Shown: piece by piece, positions 12,157 to 23,778 of the stretch
How the letters are laid out: every line of letters starts with the position of its first letter
Position numbering within the stretch: the stretch's first letter is position 1
Source: Cytospora piceicola
Taxonomy: Eukaryota > Ascomycota > Sordariomycetes > Diaporthales > Cytosporaceae
Direction: 5' to 3'
Length of the DNA stretch: 64,000 bases
NCBI GenBank assembly: GCA_023375675.1
Contig: JALQBC010000049.1
Location: 1 to 64,000 of the forward strand
Translations under genes and position numbers: made by a program
The notes under the pieces: generated by a model
The model's input: the letters and a program-made list of their open reading frames with translations, nothing else
The model's database searches: none
Told to the model about the DNA's origin: nothing

Positions 12157-13899
12157 ATTAAAAGTCTTATACGTTATAAAAGTTAATCGTACTATACTAT
12201 ACGTATACCTACTCGAAAAAGAAATAATAGCCTATAATACCTTAGCTAGTACTATAGTTATTTATAAGACTCTTAAAGACTAAAACACCTTCGAAAATTA
12301 GCTTAAAATTAAAGCAGAATAGGTAAATATCTAGCTAGTTATAATATAAGAGAAAGCTTAGCTATCTTCCCTATAAGTACTACTATTAAAAGAGTTCGAA
12401 TAAGCTACTTTAGTACGTTAGACGACGGTATAACGTAAAGCTTTAAGCTTAGCTATTAAAGTTTCAGAACTGTCTATAGTTAGCCGTATAAACTATTTAT
12501 AGATATAAAAAGACTACGAGTTTAGTATAAAAAGGTAAGATATATATAAAATTCGAAAGGTAACGGTATAAAGCTAAGTATTAGATTCGGTTATAGAAAC
12601 CTATACTTTAATATACTATTATACTAAGGATTTAAATAATTAATATACTAATTTATTAATAATAGCGTAGCTAAAGATACGAAATAGAAAAGCCGATACT
12701 TTAAATAATTATAATATAATATTAACAGCTTTAAACTATAAAATAACGTAAAAACGACTTATAACTTAAATTAAAAAGTAGGAAAAAGTAATAACTATAG
12801 GTAATAAATATTAAATCTTTTAAATCTTTAAAATTTATAGTTAAACAGACTATCTATTTATAGTATTTAGCCGTATAGATTATTTTAAAGGCTAAGTAAC
12901 TAGCTATAGAATTATTAACTAGTCGAAAATAAATAACGATAATTTTAGTTATATTTATATAGTAGTAAACCTTTATTAAAAACTATATATAACGGTAAAG
13001 GCGGTCGCTTTATATAACTAGATAAAGCGTAGCGTATATATAGTATATAATATTTAGTATAGTTAAAAGGAAACCTTAATAAAGGGATCGGCGGAATAAA
13101 ATAAAAGTAAGCTAAAAAGAAAACGAGCTTAAAACGGCTTAAAATAAAAGGAAAGTAAAGAGGAATTTTTATTTAAATATAGTAAGGCGCTATATAAAGT
13201 ATATAAGAAACCGTACCGCTTATAAAACTACTAAGTAGTATTCTTTAAAAAAGCCGTTTTATAGTTTAAACTATATTATTTCGATGTTTTAATAGTAAAA
13301 TAAAAGATTTAGCAGGATAAAAACTTAGCTTATCGGATCGAAAAACTTAAAATTTAAAAGGTAAGTAAATAATAATTAGTATAAGGGTATATACTAGCCG
13401 CTTTTTTAGTTAAAATATAAATAATGTTTTAAAATATAAAGATCGAATTTATCTACTTATTTATATAGTTAACCTTATTAGACTTAAGTATAACTATACT
13501 TATTTTTAATAATATTTATCGGTTTATAAATATTAAAGTAGCAGATTCTTTTAAGTATATAATCGTTAAAAATAGAGAAGTATTTATCTTTATATAAAAA
13601 GACGTCGATATTAAAGTGTAAAAGGATAACGGTTTAAAGGTATTTAAAGTTAAAAACGTAGCTTTTTATAAAGGATTTATATATAATCTAATACTATTTA
13701 ACTAGTTTTAAGAAAAAGGATACTATTAAGATAATAAAAAGGACTAAAATACTATTAAACAAAACTACGATAACTTCTTTTTATATACTTTCTTTATAAA
13801 ATATAGATAAAATATATTAAAAAAGCTTTTAAATACTATAACTAAGGTTACGTTTAAAGAAAGAGTAGTTTTATTTAATATAACGTTATAGAAGATAAA

Positions 13900-13990
13900 A
13901 CGATAAGTTTCGGATAAATTCTAGTACTTATAGCTAAGATATCCGGGGCTAAAAGGACTTAGTAAGGTTATTAGCTTATACCGAAATGTT
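13900..13990 (+). pseudogene. Remnant of copia GAG-pre-integrase domain
   Basis: Conceptual plus-strand reading shows a stop-riddled trace of the WHLRLGHPG motif that precedes copia integrase: Phe, stop, Tyr, Leu, stop, Leu, Arg, Tyr, Pro, Gly. Each change is explained by C-to-T or G-to-A mutation. Confidence 0.75.
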
Positions 13991-15899
13991 TAGATAAGGT
14001 AAAAGCTTTATATATACGAATATAACGGATATATTATAAAGAAAATAAAAAAATAAGTGTTTCGGGTTTTTCGAGAAAAACTATAAGAAATCTAACGTTT
14101 CGTTTTAAATTTTACTAATATTATAAAGGATCTTAAAAGATATAAAGTAGCAGCTTTCTTTACTTACTGTAAAATAAGGGTAATATACGACTATTACCTT
14201 CGAAACTAAGACTAAACTACGTTAAAACGTTTATTAAAATCCTTTATAAGAACTATAAAAAATAAAAAAGTAATATTTAAAACTCTCGAGTATAATAAAG
14301 AAATCGTTAAACTATAATAGCTAAAAAAACTAGTTAGAAAACGATAATAACGTTAAAATCGAGCCTTCGATACTTTAAATATAAGTATAGAACGGTATTA
14401 CCGAGCGTTTAAAGAGTATAGTTATTATAAAGGTAAAGTATATAATAGTTTATATAAAACTTCCGAATTTCTTTTAAAAAGAAGTAATTAAAGTAGCTAT
14501 ATATTTATATAACCGGCTTTCGAAATATATCTAAAGGCAATAAAAGACTTTATTAAAGAAATAGAATAAACTTATAGTTAAGTTCTTTATTAATTTCTAC
14601 CTTTAAGTATACTATTTACAGGTATTTAGCTATAAAGTATATATAATAATATTTATAGTATAAAGTAAAATAAAACGACTAAAGAAAATAAACTCTTAAG
14701 CTTAAATAAACTACTTTATAAGATATAAATCGACTAATATTTATAAGATATAAAACCTTTAAACTAATAAAGTATATACTTTAAGAAATATTATTTTCGA
14801 TAAAAAGATAACGTTTAGTAGTTAGATAAACTACTTACGAAATAATATCCGAAAGGTAAATACCGATATATTATAAGAATACCTATACTAACGGATAATT
14901 TTATAAAAGAACTTAATAAGTATTTTACTTAAAAAAGAAAAAGTAAAAGATTTCGAAAGTAGTACCGTTTACGTTAAAGTTAATATAAAAGCGGAAGTAT
15001 ATAAAAACGGGAATAAAATAATAAAAGAGTATATTAAAGAGATTAATCACTTTTTAAGTAAGACGTATATATACCCGCTAACCTTAAAGGTATTTCTCTT
15101 TCCGTTATATAGCTTTATCTTTATAGCCTTTATAATAAAAATAAACGAAAAGTATTTAAAAAATAAAACAGTACTTTAAATTAATAAGGTACGTTTATAG
15201 ATTTTAACGTTTAATATAGAAAAACTATAAAACTAGCTAAGACAATAAGATAAGAAGACTATTATAAAAGGTATAGTATAAAGAGAGATAAAAAGGTTAT
15301 CCCGAAAAATAAAGAACGTAGATCCGGGTATAATATTATACCGCTTATAAAAAGAATAGAAAATATATAAACGAAAGCTATCTTTAGCTTTAAAAACGTT
15401 TTATAAACGTTACAGATATATTTATAAAGACTTATTTAAATAAGTAAAGAAAAACTATCTTTAAAGCTATAAAGAAATACGGTTATAAGAAGAAAAGGTA
15501 GTAAGTATAATAGCTAGAAAGACTTTATTAAACTATATATAGGTATATATTTATAAATATAATAAGTATAGGTTTTTTATTAAATATAAAGCTTAGCTAG
15601 TTATTTAAAAAGATTAATAATAAAAAGGCGATATAAAAGAAACTTATATAACTACCTTTATTAAAAAGTTATTTAAAATAGTAATAGTAATTATAGTTAA
15701 GTTCGATTTCGAACTTATTTAATATAATATAGTTAATACTTTCGTTAATATATTACTTAATAAAGAGATTTATATATATATACTATAAAGATATCGAAAG
15801 CTAAAGTAGGTCTTTTTATTAAAAAAAGCCTTTTATAAACTTAAAGAATCTTTATTATTATAGTAAAAAGAATTTACTTATATACTTAAAGAGATCGGT

Positions 15900-16140
15900 T
15901 TTACCTTAGTTCTTTATAAGCCTTATTATTTTATATAAAATAATATATTAATTTTCTTTTATATAAATAATATTATTATTACGTATTAAAATAAAAATAA
16001 GAAAGTAGTTAAAAAAGCTATTAAATAGCTAAAATTATAATATAGAATTATAAGCGAAGATAACTTTTAGTAGTTTCTAAGTATTATAATACTTCGGGAT
16101 AAAGCTATATAAAAGATCTAGCTCTTTTAAGTAAATTATA
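15900..16140 (+). pseudogene. Remnant of copia reverse transcriptase
   Basis: At 15960-15971 the reading Tyr-Ile-Asn-Asn stands where copia RT has YVDD; both Asp codons (GAY) have become AAT. Downstream, a degraded trace of the copia 'LKxQYRI...LQWFLGI...RD' segment is readable with TAG/TAA in place of Trp and Gln codons. This fixes both the superfamily and the plus orientation. Confidence 0.82.
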
Positions 16141-16429
16141 TAAATAAAATATTATTTTTTATATAAATATAATAACAGGCTTTATATAAAATACTAATAG
16201 CTTTAATAAAACTATTACTATATCCGGATAAAGCGTTTATTATATTAGCCTATTTATATTAACATAAAGTCGGATTAATTTTATATATAATAGTAATTAT
16301 AAGGCTAAATATAGCCTTTATAGTATTTAGGCTTATACGGTTTAATATTAATCTAAAGCTATAATATTATAAAACAGCCGACCAAGTTTTAATATATTTT
16401 ATTTAAATATTAGCCTTTACTTTTAAATT

Positions 16430-16660
16430 AAAAAGAGTAAACTCTTTTAAAGTATAAAGCGACTTATCTTTTACCGATAATAGCTTAAACTATCGAAGTT
16501 TATAGGTATATATAATAAGACTATTTAATAGATATATCGGATAAAAGACGAATAAGTAAAATACTATAACTACCTTTACTATAAAAGCTAAGTTACTTTT
16601 TTTTACTTAGGTATTAAAGGAAGCTTTTTTCTAGTATTAGCTTATATAAAAATTAAAGGT
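16430..16660 (+). pseudogene. Remnant of copia RNase H
   Basis: Plus-strand reading retains a Ser-Asp-x-Ser-Phe-x-Asp/Asn block, then traces of 'RRSSQ', 'ANKQ' and 'TKAELL' typical of copia RNase H, interrupted by TAA/TAG. It follows the RT remnant in the order expected for Ty1/copia. Confidence 0.75.
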
Positions 16661-17635
16661 TTAATTTAACTAGTAAACTATCTAACTATAGTATAATAAT
16701 ATATAGACAATTAAGCTAGTAAATAAAGAGATTACCTAGCTTAATATAAAACTTTATTATATAAATATATATAATTACTAGCTATAGTAAAAAGTTTAAT
16801 AAAGATACTTATATATTAATTATATTAATACTTTAAATATAGTTACTAATAGACTAACTAAAGTACTTTTTATTATTAGTTATTAAAAGTTTATTATTTA
16901 ACTTAAGCTAGTTAATATTAAAGATAAGATTCGAAAATAATAAGTAAAAGACTTAAAAGATAATATAATTAATAAGCTAAAAGACTTATTAATTTAATAT
17001 AAATATATAAAAGTATATATTATAGAATTAAAAAGAAAAAGAAAGTTATAAAGTATACCGGCCTATATATAAAGGTGTTTAGATTATATTATATTATTTT
17101 TAAGTAAACTATTATACTTAAAGTCGATAGCTTTTCCTTTATAATTAAATTACCGATTAAAAGTAAAAGTCTAAAAAAGCCTTTTACTTTTATATAGCTT
17201 TAATAGCTATAATACTAGTAAACGAGGTATATATATAACGATATACCTTTTTTACTTTGTTTTTATCGGTTTAAACGCTTTTTCGAATTCTTTTATAAAA
17301 AGAATCGAAAGTATAAACCTTAAGCTTTATATTAACCGGTATAGAAAAATACGTATAGCTAACTTATATATACCGCGTATATACTTTTATACAACTTTTA
17401 ATTTAGTTATAATAAAAGTCTATAAACCTTTAATACGTTTATTAGTAAGCGTAATATCGGTAAGGTATAATATAGATCTCGGCGGATTATATTATATATA
17501 AAGTATAAAAAGTAGTTGAAGGCTATAGCTAGTTTTCGACTTTTTTATTTCTTTAAAATAAAAGTATTAATAAATAACTTAATAAAAGGAACTACGGAAA
17601 AAGTACTTATAACAGGCTTTACGCCGGCTTTACTT

Positions 17636-17752
17636 TTATCTTTACCTTTATCTTTATCTTCTTTTTTATTTTTATCTTTAACTTTATTTTTATCTTTATC
17701 TATATTTTTATCTTTATCTTTATTTTTATTATTATTATTATTATTTAAATAG
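17636..17752 (+). repeat. Pyrimidine-rich low-complexity tract
   Basis: A long run of TCTTTA/TTTATC-type units inside the retroelement. It creates a meaningless Leu/Ser-rich open frame. Near 17960-18005 a run of TAC/TTA units is followed by its complement (TAG/TAA), giving a potential hairpin. Confidence 0.75.
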
Positions 17753-18184
17753 ATAATAATACCGTTAAGCTATATATTAATTAAAAAGAATATAAAAAAT
17801 AAGGATATAAAAAGATATATAAAGGTAGCTTACTTTAAAATAAGGCTTAACTTAGTAAAGAATATATCGTTAGCTATTTCGGCTACTTTCTTTTTAAAAT
17901 AAAAAAGTATTATATAAACGATTAAAAAAGAACGTATAAAAAGGACTACTAAGGCTTTACTAGTTATTATTACTACTATTACTATAGTAGTAGTAGTAGT
18001 AGTAATAACTATATAATAATAAATAAAAAGAAAAGAAACGCGTTTCGCAGGCGATACTATTAAATATAGTTAACTATATAGCTATAATAAGCCTTACTTA
18101 CCTTACCCTTTTATAAAGGTTAATACCTTAAGAAAAGGGCCTACGTAGAGAAACCTATTTATAGATAGCTTCCTTTAAAAGGTA

Positions 18185-18350
18185 TATTAAACGGTAGTAA
18201 GAGTGCTTACGGAAATACCTCGGTCTATATAAATAAGTAAGTTATATAATTGACTTCGGGATGTATTTAATATAGAAATTAGCGTACCCGAGTAAGCGGG
18301 GTACGAGATAATATATTAACAGATCAATCGAGTACATATTACGTGTGACA
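18185..18350 (+). repeat. Right LTR
   Basis: 166 bp copy ending GTGACA. Its last 90 bases have kept C/G where the left LTR has T/A, whereas its first 50 bases show the reverse. The bases just before it (CTTTAAAAGG) could be a decayed polypurine tract. Confidence 0.92.
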
Positions 18351-18355
18351 GCACT
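18351..18355. repeat. Target-site duplication GCACT, right copy
   Basis: Exact match to 11986-11990, abutting the right LTR. Confidence 0.9.
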
Positions 18356-19376
18356 TGAGGTCCCCTCAATTTCTGGCTCCATTGACCAATCTGACGTACG
18401 TCTCAGTGGTCCGCTCCTCCCAACTGACCCACAAGCCATATTTAGCTTCACTGCCGAGACGCGCAAGTTCCTGAGATCTTGGACATCAATTGACGATCTT
18501 CTGCCACTTGAGGGAAACGTCAAGTCAACTCGGTTCATATCTACCTAGACCCCATTTCACTTCCACCTCCTGGAGACTTGGAAACCTACAACGACTTCCA
18601 ACATCCAAGGTCTTACATACAAACATTTGAGAGTCCAGGTGTTGCCGCAGCTGGGGCAGGTTTTTTTTTTCTGGGCCCTGACGTCGTTACAACTTGCCGC
18701 TTGGATCTATTGTCTAGTTGTACCCTGCACCTCCTGCTACTGCTGCTACTGCCGCTTTGTTTAAACCAGCTGCCACCATCCAGTCCTGTCTACATCCGTG
18801 TCTACTACTCTTCGAATCCCTCGTTCTATAAGGAACACGTGAAGCTTCAGCTTGACCTAGGTAGCATTATCGTTGTTCTCCCTAGATCAGTTAGGCCAAG
18901 GCATCTTGTCGGCACTCCGTCTCGGTCCAACTGTTTTTTCTTAAGCCACAATCTCGGCCCAGCAAAGCCAAGCGGTCCGTTGCTCCGCCTACGCGACACA
19001 TCATAACCAGGAACACCTACTCTCGGTTGCTTTCATAGCCCCTTCTTGGCTCTTTCCTTTGACTTTATCTGTTCGGGATCAGCGTGGAAATCGGACTATA
19101 TCAGCCCTATCATGGTTGGTGAGTAACCCTATAGTCAGCCGCGAGACATTTTCGTTGCACAGCTTACTGTGTTTCCTTGATGTCTCTGTCACTCCCTCTG
19201 CCATCTCAAACACATATACCGATCCTATTCTCCTCACTATCCATACCTTGGTAATCTAACCATGACCGAGCTTGCTCCCTTCCCCATTAGAACCACACTG
19301 TGAGTTGAGGAAAGCTAATCAATGGCCATGTGCCCGTAATACAGCAAACGTCCCCTTTCGAGAACAGCTCAGGAAA
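18356..19376. other. Upstream region of the calcium exchanger
   Basis: C/T-rich, normal base composition starting within a few bases of the retroelement. An open frame at 18578-19006 is low-complexity and unsupported. A likely non-coding or first exon is suggested by the donor GTGAGTAA at 19119 and the acceptor ATACAG ending at 19344, with GCTAATC before it. Confidence 0.55.
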
Positions 19377-21060
19377 ATGCGACCCGGCTTTACTAAGGCG
19401 GGCGCGTCCGGTGCTGATGGTACCGATGCAGGCCCAAGCAGGACTGACGAAGAGACTCCCTTGATCGGCCAGCCCAATGGTGGCGGCGCTTCTCCCAAAG
19501 TTCGAGGCTTCTGGGGCCAAGTCTTCCTCGACTCGAGGAAGACACCCGGAGTCGATAGCCCGAATTTCTTTGTCAAATGGCCAGCACATTTCTTCAATAT
19601 CTTCAAGGTCACTCTACTCAGCAGTATGTACCTCTCCCGTAAAAAAACAAACCCGTAATGCTTTAGATCTGTTTCTTGTACTAAGTGTAATATCAGACTA
19701 TGTCAATGTCCTACTGGTTTTCGTTCCGCTTGGTCTTGTCGCCGGTGCCGCGGACTGGAGCCCAGTGGCTGTCTTCGTCCTCAACTTCTTGGCCATCATC
19801 CCCCTGGCTGCTTGTCTCTCCTTTGCGACAGAGGAGCTCTCGTCGAGGCTGGGCGAAGCTCTTGGCGGTCTGCTCAATGCGACCTTTGGCAATGCTGTCG
19901 AGTTAATCGTGAGTCTAACAATTTCCATAGCAAACACCCCAGAAGTTGACACTTTGTATAGGTTAGTGTCATCGCTCTTCGGAACAACCAGATCGAGGTT
20001 GTGAAGTCGTCCATGCTCGGTTCTATTCTTTCCAACCTGCTACTCGTCCTGGGCATGTGCTTCTTCCTCGGCGGTATCACCAACATGCGCGATAGCAACG
20101 GCAACGGCTCAGAACAGGTATTTGCTTCCGGTACAGCGCAAACCACCTGCTCGCTCATGACTCTATCATCGGCGTCCATGATAATCCCCGCAGCTCTGTT
20201 CATCGTCCTTGAGAAAGACAAGGATAGGGAAGCCGCCAAGCAGAGCGTTCTGATTCTGTCGCGGGCAACAGCCATCATCTTGCTCATGATGTATTGCCTG
20301 TACTTGTACTTCCAGTTGAAGACGCATAAGAACCTTTTCAACCCTGAAGTCGCCGAAGTCGTCGAAGTCATGAGAGACGAAGCAGGCGGAGAGGAGGAGA
20401 GTGCGGAGGAGAGCGAGGAGGATGAATCCATAAGTGCTTGGTCTGCAGCAGCAGTCCTCGTTGGTGTGACACTCATCATTTCCTTCTGCGCGGACTACCT
20501 CGTCGACAGCATTGATCCAATTGTCGCGACTGGATCTATCAGCAAGAACTTCATCGGCCTGATTCTGATTCCAATTGTTGGCAATGCCGCAGAGCACGTC
20601 ACGGCATGTGTCGTGGCTATCAAGGATAAGATGGATCTCGTAAGTTTAGGTCTATCTCCATTGTCCCACGAACAGGAAAGCTAATATCGACACAGGCTAT
20701 GGGAGTCGCTGTTGGATCCAGTGTGCAGATTGCCCTCCTTGTCACGCCGTTCCTCGTGCTTCTTGGCTGGATCATCGACAGGCCTATGGACCTTCAATTC
20801 GAGACATGTAAGTTGACCCTCGTTCCTCGTACAATATCTCGTCGCACGTGGGGTTTTTGGGGCTGACACCTTTGGTTCTGCGTTGTTCAGTCGAGACCGT
20901 GGTATTCTTCATCTCCGTTCTCATTGTCACGTACGTCGTGCAGGACGGCAAGTCAAACTATCTCGAGGGAGCGATGTTGTTCTCGCTGTATGTCATCATC
21001 GCTGTGGCTTTCTACGCCACCCCCAGCGACGCGCTCCAGAACGTTCTGGCGATGTTTTAA
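19377..21060 (+). CDS. VCX1: Vacuolar Ca2+/H+ exchanger (CAX/Vcx1 family)
   Basis: Five exons: 19377-19623, 19697-19908, 19962-20639, 20696-20807, 20891-21060; 472 residues. CAX proteins use the vacuolar proton gradient to load calcium and so clear cytosolic Ca2+. A soluble N-terminus precedes about ten or eleven membrane segments. Both conserved ion-binding repeats are intact: GNAVELIVS in the first half and GNAAEHVTA in the second. The two halves are separated by an acidic loop ([13 protein letters not shown]) typical of the family. Splice joins rebuild conserved stretches, for example [17 protein letters not shown] and [17 protein letters not shown]. The start is uncertain: an ATG at 19112 spliced from a GTGAGT donor at 19119 to the acceptor at 19344 would be in frame and add an N-terminal stretch beginning MVANVPFREQL. 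Confidence 0.9.
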
Positions 21061-21908
21061 GTCCGATGTAGCAAGGTCATCGGCTAGACAACTTGTAATA
21101 TGATCCTAGCTACGGGACCAGCTTTCTATCTACCTGGTTTTGTTTCGATGAGGCCAGTGCAGAGCTCGAAGGGTCCACCTCAGGTAGGAGCCTCGGCGCT
21201 CCATGTGCTGAATTCCGACACACAGTCAGTCATATTGGAAATATGCTCGTTCGGGTTGGAACATACAGCATGGTCGATGGAGGATATCGGAAGACGAGCT
21301 GTTATTGTATTTGGATGCAGACAACAGCATCCTTGATTCCCCAGTTTGCGATAGGAAGTCAGGATGGACAGGTTTGGGTAAGGGATGTTTACATTGATTT
21401 GTTTGTACAGTACAGATAGTGAGTATGTTCAGTAAAAGCTTCTGCGAATTGGCTGTCGGGGCGTTCTATGAGTCGAGAATTGACACCATTGTTCATTGCG
21501 CCGGAGAGGCTTTCTACAACGAGAAAGTCTCATCTATTGGAAACGTGGTCTTCTCCATACCAGGAGCAGCTGGCTTGTTCATGCCCGAACTGGGACCTCA
21601 CTGTATCACATTATAATTCATGGCGGCAAGGACACCGTCTGATAGCTAGACTCATTATCACCCGGCCTTCAGTGGACGGGTGGGCACGCGAAGTGACGCC
21701 AGGAAAAGTCGAGAATGGTTGCACTGAAATCTGGGTATCATTACTTTCTAGCAGCGAATGAGTGCCTATGCTCATCAAGTAGTAGCATTATCTTGGTGGG
21801 TTTGGTTTCTCAGTCGCTGCAGCACAGCACGCCTTCATCATCCCACCCATCCGAATTCCCCAACGCCGGTATTTCGAAATGCACAGGTCCCAGGAGATGA
21901 GATGGACC
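21061..21908. other. Convergent intergenic region, no gene seen
   Basis: Between the 3' ends of the exchanger and the DnaJ gene. Only short open frames without recognisable content; presumably two 3' untranslated regions and terminators. Confidence 0.55.
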
Positions 21909-22971
21909 TCAGCGCCTTGACCTTTTAGTCGCCTTAGGCGCAGGATCACCAGGCGTCTTTTTCTTTCCCAACCGTGCTGCAGCGGCCTGGAAAGCCTCCT
22001 CATCGGGCTCCTCCTCAACCTTCCTCTTCGGCCTGGGCTTCTTGGAGCCACCGGCATACTTCTCAGCCAGGTGATCAAGGAAGTCCTCACCACGCTCCTT
22101 TTGCCTGCCCCGTATCAGAGCCGCAAGTGCGTCTTCACTGTTCTTGTTGCCCTTCGCCTTGCCCTTGCCCTTCCCCTTCACCGCCTTGCCGTCCCCATTC
22201 TTGTCCCCAAAGAGCTTGTCGTGCACGCCAAGCTCCTTCGCATACTCCTCCGCCTCAGCCGCCTCGCCCTGCGCCGCCCTGACCCTCGCCTGCCTCCGGC
22301 CCTTGCTCTCCTTGGTGTACGCCTCGTAGGCCTCGACGTCGCCGGACCCGACGGCGGCGTCGATGATGCCGCGGAACCTCTCGTCGTCCTCCAGCACGCT
22401 GCTCAGCATGACGCTCTCGTACACCCCGTCCATGTCGCCCCCGTGGGCCTCGTACGCGGCGAGCACGTCGCGCCTCTCCTCGTCCCCGCCCCGGTACGCC
22501 GCGGCGAACGCCGCGATCGCGCCGCCGCTGACGGCCTCGGCGAACTGCGCCCGGTAGAAGTCGGACCAGTCGAACCCCTCCGAGTCGGTTATGGACTCCG
22601 AGGTCGAGCCGGTGGCGTCGTACCTCGCGCGCCGGGCCGGCGAGGAGAGCACGGCGTAGGCCAGGGCTATGGCCTGGAAGGTGGTGTGGGCTTCGGCCTT
22701 TCGTGCGTCGGGGACCTTGTCTGTTGTTGGGGGGCGACGGATAATCGTCAGCTTTCGTACAGATTGGATACAGGGGTCGTGGATTGGATGCTAGATAAGG
22801 CATTTGGACGTGGGGGGGGGGGGGATTTGACTTGCCTGGGTGGTTCTTCAGGGCGGCTTTGCGGTATGCCGACTTGATCTGGTCGGGCGTCGCGGTGCGC
22901 TCGACGGCGAGGACCTCGTAGGGATCGATGACGGGGAGCTCCGCGTCCATGTTATCTTCAATGTCAGACAT
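21909..22971 (-). CDS. DnaJ (J-domain) protein, DNAJC9-like
   Basis: Two exons, 22971-22836 and 22720-21909; 315 residues. The J domain starts at DPYEVLAVERTATPDQIKSA and contains YRKAALKNHPDK. J proteins stimulate Hsp70 ATPase through the His-Pro-Asp motif. That motif is interrupted: codons for HP and the G of Asp end exon 1, and AC opens exon 2. The 115-nt intron uses a GC donor (CCAG then GCAAGT) and an ACAACAG acceptor. Skipping this intron gives HPGKS and a frame that does not continue into the second exon, so splicing is required. After the J domain come a long helical acidic region (about 75-230), a Lys/Gly-rich stretch with GKGKGKAKG and a basic C-terminus (KATKRSRR), suggesting nuclear location. 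The layout resembles DNAJC9, a histone H3-H4 co-chaperone, but the equivalence is an inference. Confidence 0.88.
22812..22824. repeat. G13 homopolymer inside the DnaJ intron
   Basis: Thirteen consecutive G (C on the coding strand), a few bases downstream of the GC donor. Two similar runs of 12 G occur at 27207-27218 and 53072-53083, both non-coding. Confidence 0.85.
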
Positions 22972-23271
22972 TTTGGATGCGGTGTTTGCTTGAATTTGCG
23001 TATATCACCTCGATGTGTGTTGTAGGGAAGAAGGGACTGGGAGACGCGACTCGACGCGTCGAAGAGCTTCCAGGGGTTTAATTGAGTGACTGCTTGGCTG
23101 GAGTACAGGGGGGGCAGTGGCGGCTTCCAGCGGGGCAGGCGCTCAACGTCAACCCAACCATGCCCTAAAGTACCTCTAACGACTACCCTGGTTGCTACTT
23201 ATGATCTCAATGAGATATATGCATATGCCGTCAGATTTGTATCTTTCCAATTCAAAAATTCAAGTTTCAAA
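22972..23271. promoter_or_regulatory. Shared divergent promoter region
   Basis: 300 bases between the divergent starts of the DnaJ gene and the deaminase gene, so both promoters must lie here. No specific motif can be assigned with confidence. Confidence 0.5.
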
Positions 23272-23778
23272 ATGTCTGGTATTCAACCCAATAACCACCG
23301 TGCCTACATGGATTACGCCCTCAGCCTGGCAAGGAAGTCTCCCCCAAAACCCACAAACTACAGGGTCGGTGCGGTGGTGGTAGACCAGGCCACAAACGAG
23401 GTACTGGCTGACGGCTACACTCTAGAGCTCGAAGGGAACACCCATGCCGAGCAGTGCTGTTTCATGAAGCTGGCTGAGAAGCACGGGGTGCCGGAGTCAG
23501 AGCTCGGGCAGGTCCTTCCGTCCAGTCTGGCCCTGTACACGACGATGGAGCCGTGCTCCAAGCGGTTGAGCGGCAACCTGCCGTGTTCTGAGAGGGTCTT
23601 GCGCCTGGCTGGGGTGATCAAGACTGTCTATGTTGGCGTCATGGAGCCCAAGAAGTTCGTCGAGGAGAATACTGGCCGGGGCGCCTTGGAGAGGGCTGGC
23701 ATACAGTTTGTCCATGTCGACGGGCTGGAGGACGAGATATTGAAGGTGGCTAAAGCCGGGCACGAAACAAAGGGTTAG
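23272..23778 (+). CDS. RibD/DRAP-type zinc deaminase-domain protein
   Basis: Intronless, 168 residues. A cytidine/deoxycytidylate deaminase fold: TNYRVGAVVVD substrate-binding strand, zinc site HAE (58-60) with the catalytic Glu, and a second zinc motif with PC (94-95) and Cys 105 in TMEPCSKRL...LPCSERVL. The combination HAE + EPCxxR + G..PC matches the riboflavin-pathway pyrimidine deaminase (RibD/Rib2 C-terminal) branch more than dCMP deaminase. A single-domain form without reductase or pseudouridine synthase modules is common in fungi. The function could be riboflavin synthesis or a related pyrimidine deamination; substrate is not proven. The start MSGIQPNN is preceded by AAA at -3; the frame is open upstream but the added residues are low quality. 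Confidence 0.85.
   Translation: MSGIQPNNHRAYMDYALSLARKSPPKPTNYRVGAVVVDQATNEVLADGYTLELEGNTHAEQCCFMKLAEKHGVPESELGQVLPSSLALYTTMEPCSKRLSGNLPCSERVLRLAGVIKTVYVGVMEPKKFVEENTGRGALERAGIQFVHVDGLEDEILKVAKAGHETKG

Larger units (their letters stand above)
11991..18350 (+). mobile_element. RIP-degraded Ty1/copia LTR retrotransposon
   Basis: A 6360 bp element bounded by two 166 bp direct LTRs and a GCACT duplication. The interior is extremely A+T-rich, with stops in all frames, and CpA/TpG are rare while CpG still occurs, the expected result of repeat-induced point mutation acting on CpA. Plus-strand remnants keep copia order: a gag-pre-integrase region near 13.9 kb, reverse transcriptase near 15.9-16.1 kb and RNase H near 16.4-16.7 kb. 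In copia elements integrase comes before reverse transcriptase, which fits; gypsy elements have the opposite order. No functional protein can be made. The element sits between stn1 and the calcium exchanger, in flanking DNA of normal composition. Confidence 0.94.

Noticed and set aside
17516..17752. Leu/Ser-rich frame inside the retroelement
   Set aside because: It is translation of a TCTTTA low-complexity tract.
18578..19006. 142-codon frame upstream of the calcium exchanger
   Set aside because: C/T-rich leader sequence giving Leu/Ser/Pro runs; no domain.
22071..22877. 268-codon plus-strand frame opposite the DnaJ gene
   Set aside because: Arg/Leu/Val-rich antisense shadow of the DnaJ exon.
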